A DNA stretch of 10,695 nt from an uncultured Bacteroides sp. (lineage in GTDB: Bacteria; Bacteroidota; Bacteroidia; Bacteroidales; Bacteroidaceae): NCBI GenBank assembly GCA_900557355.1, contig USSR01000184.1, positions 1 to 10,695 of the forward strand. The letters run 5' to 3'. This document shows positions 6,819 through 10,695 of the stretch, piece after piece. The stretch's first letter is position 1. Each line of letters starts with the position of its first letter. A program made the translations under genes and the position numbers. Below the pieces are notes generated by a model. The model searched no databases and was not told the origin of the DNA. It saw only the letters and a program-made list of their open reading frames with translations.

Positions 6819-7871
6819 TTAAATCTTTGTTTTTTTTGAAAGACATTGTTTCACGTTCTCCAAAATATAACAAAGTCCGAAACTTTGGAGACAGATAATT
6901 TTAATTCTGATTCTCGTCATTAAGGGCTTGTTTTTTAAAGGATAAGTATTTAACACGGCTTTAATTCTCTGGTAGTCTATTTTGTTCTGATATAAATATT
7001 TTTTTTCCTTAACTGATAAATGTGAAGAAAAAATCTGTTTGACAAAAGCAAGCAAACACCCCAGAAGATGACCATTAGCAAATATTTTAGCATCAGGATA
7101 ACTTAATTCAACCAACCTATCTGAGAGAAAATCGGCAAAAATGATATTTTGATCAAATCTATCCGACTTAACCGTCATCGTCAAAGAATTATTGTTATGA
7201 CGGTAATTGTAAAACTCATTTTCTGTGAAAACTATCAAGTTACAAGCAGCTGCAAAATCTATATTGAAAATGAAATCCTCACATATCAATATTCTTTCTG
7301 AATAGAAGCGTATACATTTTTCTTTTATCACTGACCTTCTATATATAGCTGTACATGAACTTGCAGTAGATTTGATATCCAAGCTCTGAGGATGCAAAAG
7401 GCCTGCCATATTTTTCAGCATCGGATCTAACTTTTCTATCAAATCAGCAGATTGGCATAATCTTACATTACATCCTTCAAGTTGATAATTAGCCTTACCT
7501 GAAAAACGTTTATATAAGAATCTAACCTCGTCAGCCCCCGCCCTTTTGGCAATTTCATAGCATTGCTCATATGTATCAAGAGCTACATAGTCATCACTAT
7601 CACAAAATGTGACAAATTCTCCTGTTGAGACTTCCAATCCCGAATTTCGGGCAAGTCCAAGTCCTCCATTTTTCTTATGTACCACCTTTACCCGTTTATC
7701 CGCCTGTGCATATTTATCACACAATTGTGGACAATCGTCAGGAGATTCATCATCGACTAAAATAATCTCAATATCTTTAAGCGTTTGATTCAACAAAGAC
7801 TGAACACATTCATCAAGATATTGCTCAACATTATAGACTGGTACCACTATTGATACTTTTGGGATATTCAT
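6819..7871 (-). CDS. Glycosyltransferase family 2 (GT-A fold)
   Basis: A 350-residue inverting-type GT2 enzyme. The GT-A domain is complete: VSIVVPVYNVE (6-16), LVDDESPDD (38-46) contacting the nucleotide, KNGGLGLARNSGL (67-79), the DxD-type metal site in FCDSDDYV (89-96), and ED at 198-199 as the likely catalytic base region. A basic C-terminal tail of roughly 100 residues follows, without a clear transmembrane segment. The start ATG sits just before the first strand. It lies 42 bases after the acyltransferase stop, the widest gap in the window, where no convincing promoter is seen. A run of eight A residues in the coding strand (6830-6837) encodes part of the last few residues (KKTKI); slippage there would alter only the tail. 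Sugar donor is unknown. Confidence 0.95.
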   Translation of the reverse strand: MNIPKVSIVVPVYNVEQYLDECVQSLLNQTLKDIEIILVDDESPDDCPQLCDKYAQADKRVKVVHKKNGGLGLARNSGLEVSTGEFVTFCDSDDYVALDTYEQCYEIAKRAGADEVRFLYKRFSGKANYQLEGCNVRLCQSADLIEKLDPMLKNMAGLLHPQSLDIKSTASSCTAIYRRSVIKEKCIRFYSERILICEDFIFNIDFAAACNLIVFTENEFYNYRHNNNSLTMTVKSDRFDQNIIFADFLSDRLVELSYPDAKIFANGHLLGCLLAFVKQIFSSHLSVKEKKYLYQNKIDYQRIKAVLNTYPLKNKPLMTRIRIKIICLQSFGLCYILENVKQCLSKKTKI

Positions 7872-7913
7872 TCAATAGCATTTAGTTGTTTAAATATTAT
7901 AAGATATTCTCCC

Positions 7914-8621
7914 TTACTTTATAGAAGCGAGAAAGGCTTCGATTGATGGGAAGGGAGCTTTGTGCGAACAGATCCAATCAGAATAGCCATGATTGAGTTG
8001 CTTTCTTACTGGTATTTCAGGATAATCATTGATATTGGAATGATCAATGAAAAAGATAAACTCTTCCCATAATTCTGATGCTTGGGGATTACGGCCATTC
8101 CGTTCACGAAAATAACGCACATACTCTTTAGCTTCTTCCAAAGCTTGCTTTTTACGCTTTTCATAATAATCTTCAATGGAACATATCACACGACACGGAA
8201 TTCCTGCGGCAACGCTATTAGACGGAATGCTCTTTGTCACTATTGAACCGGCTCCAATTATGCAGTTGTCCCCTATAGAGACTCCTTTCAAAATTGTTAC
8301 GTTCGTTGCAATATAGACGTTATTGCCAATACTCACTTTTCCTGAGGAATTAATGAAGTCATGAAAAAGATTTCGGAAAACATAAGTACACCAATCATGC
8401 GTTAGTATTTGGAAATTCACATTGATGTCGACATTATTTCCAATACTCAACAAACAGGGGCGCGTCATATCTATACGCGTTGTATGAGGATCACGGAATA
8501 ATACATTATCTCCTATTTCGCCCCCCATTTTAACATATTTAACATATCGTTCACTATTAGAGGTATAGTAAAACATTTTAAATTTATCCGTTATTTTCTT
8601 TATTAAATCCATAATTGCCAT
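7914..8621 (-). CDS. Left-handed beta-helix (hexapeptide repeat) acyltransferase
   Basis: Probable O- or N-acetyltransferase that decorates a sugar of the polysaccharide using acetyl-CoA. The hexapeptide repeats run from about residue 33 to 145, for example IGNNVDI (60-66), SIGNNVYIATNVTILKGVSI (97-116) and IGDNCIIGAGSIVTKSIPSN (116-135), ending in the usual AAGIPCRVI (138-146). H75 in LTHDW (73-77) is the likely catalytic histidine. About 85 residues after the helix form a charged helical tail, as in other capsule-locus acyltransferases of this size (235 residues). ATG at 8621 or at 8612 (residue 4) could be the start; neither has a Shine-Dalgarno. It follows the first PPT gene by 10 bases. 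Acceptor sugar is unknown, and succinyl or another acyl group is possible. Confidence 0.92.
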   Translation of the reverse strand: MAIMDLIKKITDKFKMFYYTSNSERYVKYVKMGGEIGDNVLFRDPHTTRIDMTRPCLLSIGNNVDINVNFQILTHDWCTYVFRNLFHDFINSSGKVSIGNNVYIATNVTILKGVSIGDNCIIGAGSIVTKSIPSNSVAAGIPCRVICSIEDYYEKRKKQALEEAKEYVRYFRERNGRNPQASELWEEFIFFIDHSNINDYPEIPVRKQLNHGYSDWICSHKAPFPSIEAFLASIK

Positions 8622-8631
8622 TATTAATGTA

Positions 8632-9738
8632 TTATTTCAAAACATTCTCTATCCAATTTAAAGAATCATCTCTTAAGGATTGTAACTTTTTTTGTTCTGC
8701 ATTCTTATCGTAAAAAGGAATAGCAGTATCTATTCTTTCATTTACAATCAGGCGACATTGATCTAAACCTAACTGGCCTAAAAGACTACTCTGCCTATCA
8801 TCACTGCTATTAGGAACAATCGAAAGAAGAGGAACACCGTAATTGACTGCAAAGGCAGTGCCGTGAAATGAAGAGGTCACCACTAAAGAAGCATCTGCAA
8901 AATAATCAAGAAAATATGGGATAGATGATTCCGTAGCATCCTCAATGTCTAAAGCTTTCATATAAACATCATGCTTGTCAAAGCCTTCTAATGCTATAAT
9001 TTTACACTGCAATTGTTCTTTATAATATTTCAATACCTCGTAAATATACGGACGAGGTTCAAAAGCATAGCACCACATATAAAGCAAAATATACTTTTCA
9101 GGCTTATCTTTCTTTTTTCGCAAAACATTCCATTGCCGAGCATCAAGCAGCAAAGTAGGGTCTAGCACTAAATGAGCCTTTTCTATTCCTATATTTATCA
9201 AAATATCCATGCCCAATGCTTCTCTTACAGATACTGCATAGAATTGACTCAATTGTTTTTGAAAGTGATCAACATATTTTTCATCAAGATTCTTACAAGC
9301 AAAACTGGAAGCTATGGAGATACGCCTTTTCATTGCATTTGCAAAATCTAAAAGAAATGCCGGATCACAATGCGTATATTTTGTGTTCCATATTTGATCA
9401 CTACCTGCTATATAAACATCATAGTTATCACCTTCCCCCTGTTCGATCTCACTCAAACAGTTATACTGTCTCGTTAGATGAAAATGTTTATTTATGAACG
9501 AATCCAGCAAATTTGCTTTCCTGTGGCTCGCTTTTAATCCTAAAAGTCTTCCTATTTTATATTTGATACTAACACGCTTGACTCCATATTTCTTAGCCCA
9601 TTCACTTTTATTATGGTCATAATTCAGTACATGGCAATCATAGCCTAAATGCTCTATTATAGATTGCGTAGCATAGGCTTGGAGCACACTGCCAAAATTA
9701 GGAACTTTAAAAATGGTAACGATTAGTGCTTTCTTCAT
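8632..9738 (-). CDS. Polysaccharide pyruvyl transferase family protein (first copy)
   Basis: A 368-residue protein of the same family as the product of 4621-5664, but only distantly similar to it. Motifs: NFGSVLQAYATQ (14-25), GSDQIWN (112-118), SVREALG (170-176), VLDPTLLL (191-198), TSSFHGT (288-294) and DDRQSSLLGQLGL (313-325). Characterised family members make pyruvate ketals on surface glycans from phosphoenolpyruvate; the acceptor here is unknown. The ATG precedes MKKALIVTI, the expected first strand, so the start is secure. It begins only 4 bases after the FrhB-like gene at 9743, giving an FrhB-then-PPT order, the reverse of the second pair in this operon. No signal peptide or membrane segment is seen; it should be cytoplasmic. 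Confidence 0.92.
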   Translation of the reverse strand: MKKALIVTIFKVPNFGSVLQAYATQSIIEHLGYDCHVLNYDHNKSEWAKKYGVKRVSIKYKIGRLLGLKASHRKANLLDSFINKHFHLTRQYNCLSEIEQGEGDNYDVYIAGSDQIWNTKYTHCDPAFLLDFANAMKRRISIASSFACKNLDEKYVDHFQKQLSQFYAVSVREALGMDILINIGIEKAHLVLDPTLLLDARQWNVLRKKKDKPEKYILLYMWCYAFEPRPYIYEVLKYYKEQLQCKIIALEGFDKHDVYMKALDIEDATESSIPYFLDYFADASLVVTSSFHGTAFAVNYGVPLLSIVPNSSDDRQSSLLGQLGLDQCRLIVNERIDTAIPFYDKNAEQKKLQSLRDDSLNWIENVLK

Positions 9739-9742
9739 TTTT

Positions 9743-10695
9743 CTATTTTACTATTCTATTGAGTTTTCCTACAATTCTATTAGCCAATACGAGGAGTTTC
9801 ATTGAAATACGATCAGACTTAGACATATTAATTATCAATTTCCATCCAAATGGATATTTCATCGCTTCCTTTACCTGCCCTTCCGCCACAGTATCAAAAG
9901 GAAATTCATGATATTCACAAGTTGTTTCTTTAAGTGCATCTACCCCTTTCTGAGTAAAAGCAACACAAGCTGTCACGCCTTTTTCATCGTTATGATAAGT
10001 GCCGCCCCACATATCACCAATACGAATATCGGCAGAGGAATGATCATATTTGAATTTACATTTCTTATAACAAGCTTTTCCCAAGCAATTGTTGCCCAAA
10101 AACATATTATAGAAAGAATCTCCTTTTGTCCATCGAGAATTTATAAAACCTTTTTTTTCCCTTATTAACATATTATAAGAATCATGCCAATTCACGACCT
10201 CACCCTTAGACTCTTTACCATCAACAACTACTGTCCATGAATCGTGCCATCCATTGAGCTTGTTACGCCATGCCACATGATCTATCTCTCCCAAATTGTT
10301 GCGAAGTTCCTTTATATATTTATCCCAAACCCATTTGCTTGGTACCCCATGACAAAAGAAATCCATCAATATGAAGTTGTCTTCACAGCGGAACTTGCGT
10401 ATATAACGTCTGAAAGAATCTATTTGACAAGGAGTCCCTGTTACTAGATATTTTCCCTTTCTGTTGACAGCCTTAAACCCGTCTAACGTGTAGCTTTGAA
10501 TATATTTACTACCCATAGAAGGAAGAAACTCTTCAACTGTAGAAGCCACATAATGCTCAGCCTGATTTTTTTGAGGATTATAACGTACACTAACAGCCTG
10601 ATAACCTCTCGCTATAAGCGTACGTCCTATCTCAAAACCCACTCCGCCACTAGCACTAACTCTCCTCACGCCCTCTTCCTTACTCCAAGCCCCCC
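9743..10695 (-). CDS. FrhB-like flavin/Fe-S protein (F420 hydrogenase/dehydrogenase beta-subunit family), 5' end beyond window
   Basis: Incomplete: the frame is open to the right edge, and residues GAWSKEEG precede the GTG at 10669, so that GTG is internal rather than the start. Counting from that GTG as residue 1, motifs are SASGGV (5-10), MGSKYIQS (52-59), VTGTPCQ (76-82), DFFCHGVPS (103-111), WRNK (134-137) with GW (140-141), CYKKC (200-204), ADIRIGDMWGG (213-223) and DEKGVTACVAF (228-238). These match the family in the same order as in the protein encoded at 3653-4624, but here the canonical GTPCQ is kept. The N-terminal ferredoxin domain, if present, would lie outside the window. It is paired with the PPT gene that starts 4 bases downstream. 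Flavin rather than F420 is the likely cofactor (inference); function in polysaccharide synthesis is unproven. Confidence 0.88.
   Translation of the reverse strand, partial: GAWSKEEGVRRVSASGGVGFEIGRTLIARGYQAVSVRYNPQKNQAEHYVASTVEEFLPSMGSKYIQSYTLDGFKAVNRKGKYLVTGTPCQIDSFRRYIRKFRCEDNFILMDFFCHGVPSKWVWDKYIKELRNNLGEIDHVAWRNKLNGWHDSWTVVVDGKESKGEVVNWHDSYNMLIREKKGFINSRWTKGDSFYNMFLGNNCLGKACYKKCKFKYDHSSADIRIGDMWGGTYHNDEKGVTACVAFTQKGVDALKETTCEYHEFPFDTVAEGQVKEAMKYPFGWKLIINMSKSDRISMKLLVLANRIVGKLNRIVK

Noticed and set aside
7872..7913. Promoter or invertible element in the widest gap between genes
   Set aside because: It is only 42 bases, with no convincing Bacteroidales -33/-7 pair and no flanking inverted repeats.
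10667..10669. GTG as the start codon of the rightmost FrhB-like gene
   Set aside because: The frame stays open upstream to the window edge, and the residues before it fit the family's linker before the SxSGG motif, so the gene is simply cut by the window.

Overview
The window is an interior slice of a surface-polysaccharide (capsule or exopolysaccharide) biosynthesis operon. It most likely comes from a Bacteroidales bacterium (Bacteroides, Parabacteroides or Prevotella type). The reasons are the AT-rich DNA, the lack of clear Shine-Dalgarno sequences before the starts, the gene content, and very tight one-directional packing. Genus is an inference; no rRNA or other marker gene is present.

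All genes lie on the minus strand, so transcription runs from high to low coordinates. In that order: an FrhB-like flavin/Fe-S protein cut by the right edge (9743-10695), a polysaccharide pyruvyl transferase (PPT; 8632-9738), a hexapeptide acyltransferase (7914-8621), a GT2 glycosyltransferase (6819-7871), an EpsD-like GT4 glycosyltransferase (5661-6797), a second PPT (4621-5664), a second FrhB-like protein (3653-4624), a stand-alone 2x[4Fe-4S] ferredoxin (3434-3649), a Cys-rich GT4 glycosyltransferase (2253-3419), a radical SAM enzyme (1159-2229), a third GT4 glycosyltransferase (72-1154), and the probable first codons of another gene running off the left edge (1-46). Gaps are 3-42 bases and two junctions are 4-base ATGA overlaps. 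No promoter, terminator, RNA gene, CRISPR array or mobile element is visible, and no gene-free stretch exceeds 42 bases.

Together the genes would assemble and decorate a polysaccharide repeat unit: four glycosyltransferases add sugars, the acyltransferase probably adds O-acyl groups, and the two PPT-family proteins may add pyruvate ketals. Flippase, polymerase, export and initiating-transferase genes are not in the window. The redox content is unusual: two FrhB-like proteins, a free ferredoxin and a radical SAM enzyme.

The two most notable points both concern the second FrhB-like gene. It carries stacked perfect inverted repeats inside its coding sequence (4114-4204). Its ferredoxin domain, normally N-terminal in this family, lies downstream in the same reading frame, separated by one stop codon and one further codon. 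Base composition is also uneven: about 23-28% G+C in sampled 60-base lines of the 3.6-5.7 kb part, against about 47-52% in sampled lines of the 0.7-1.9 kb part, which suggests mosaic assembly.
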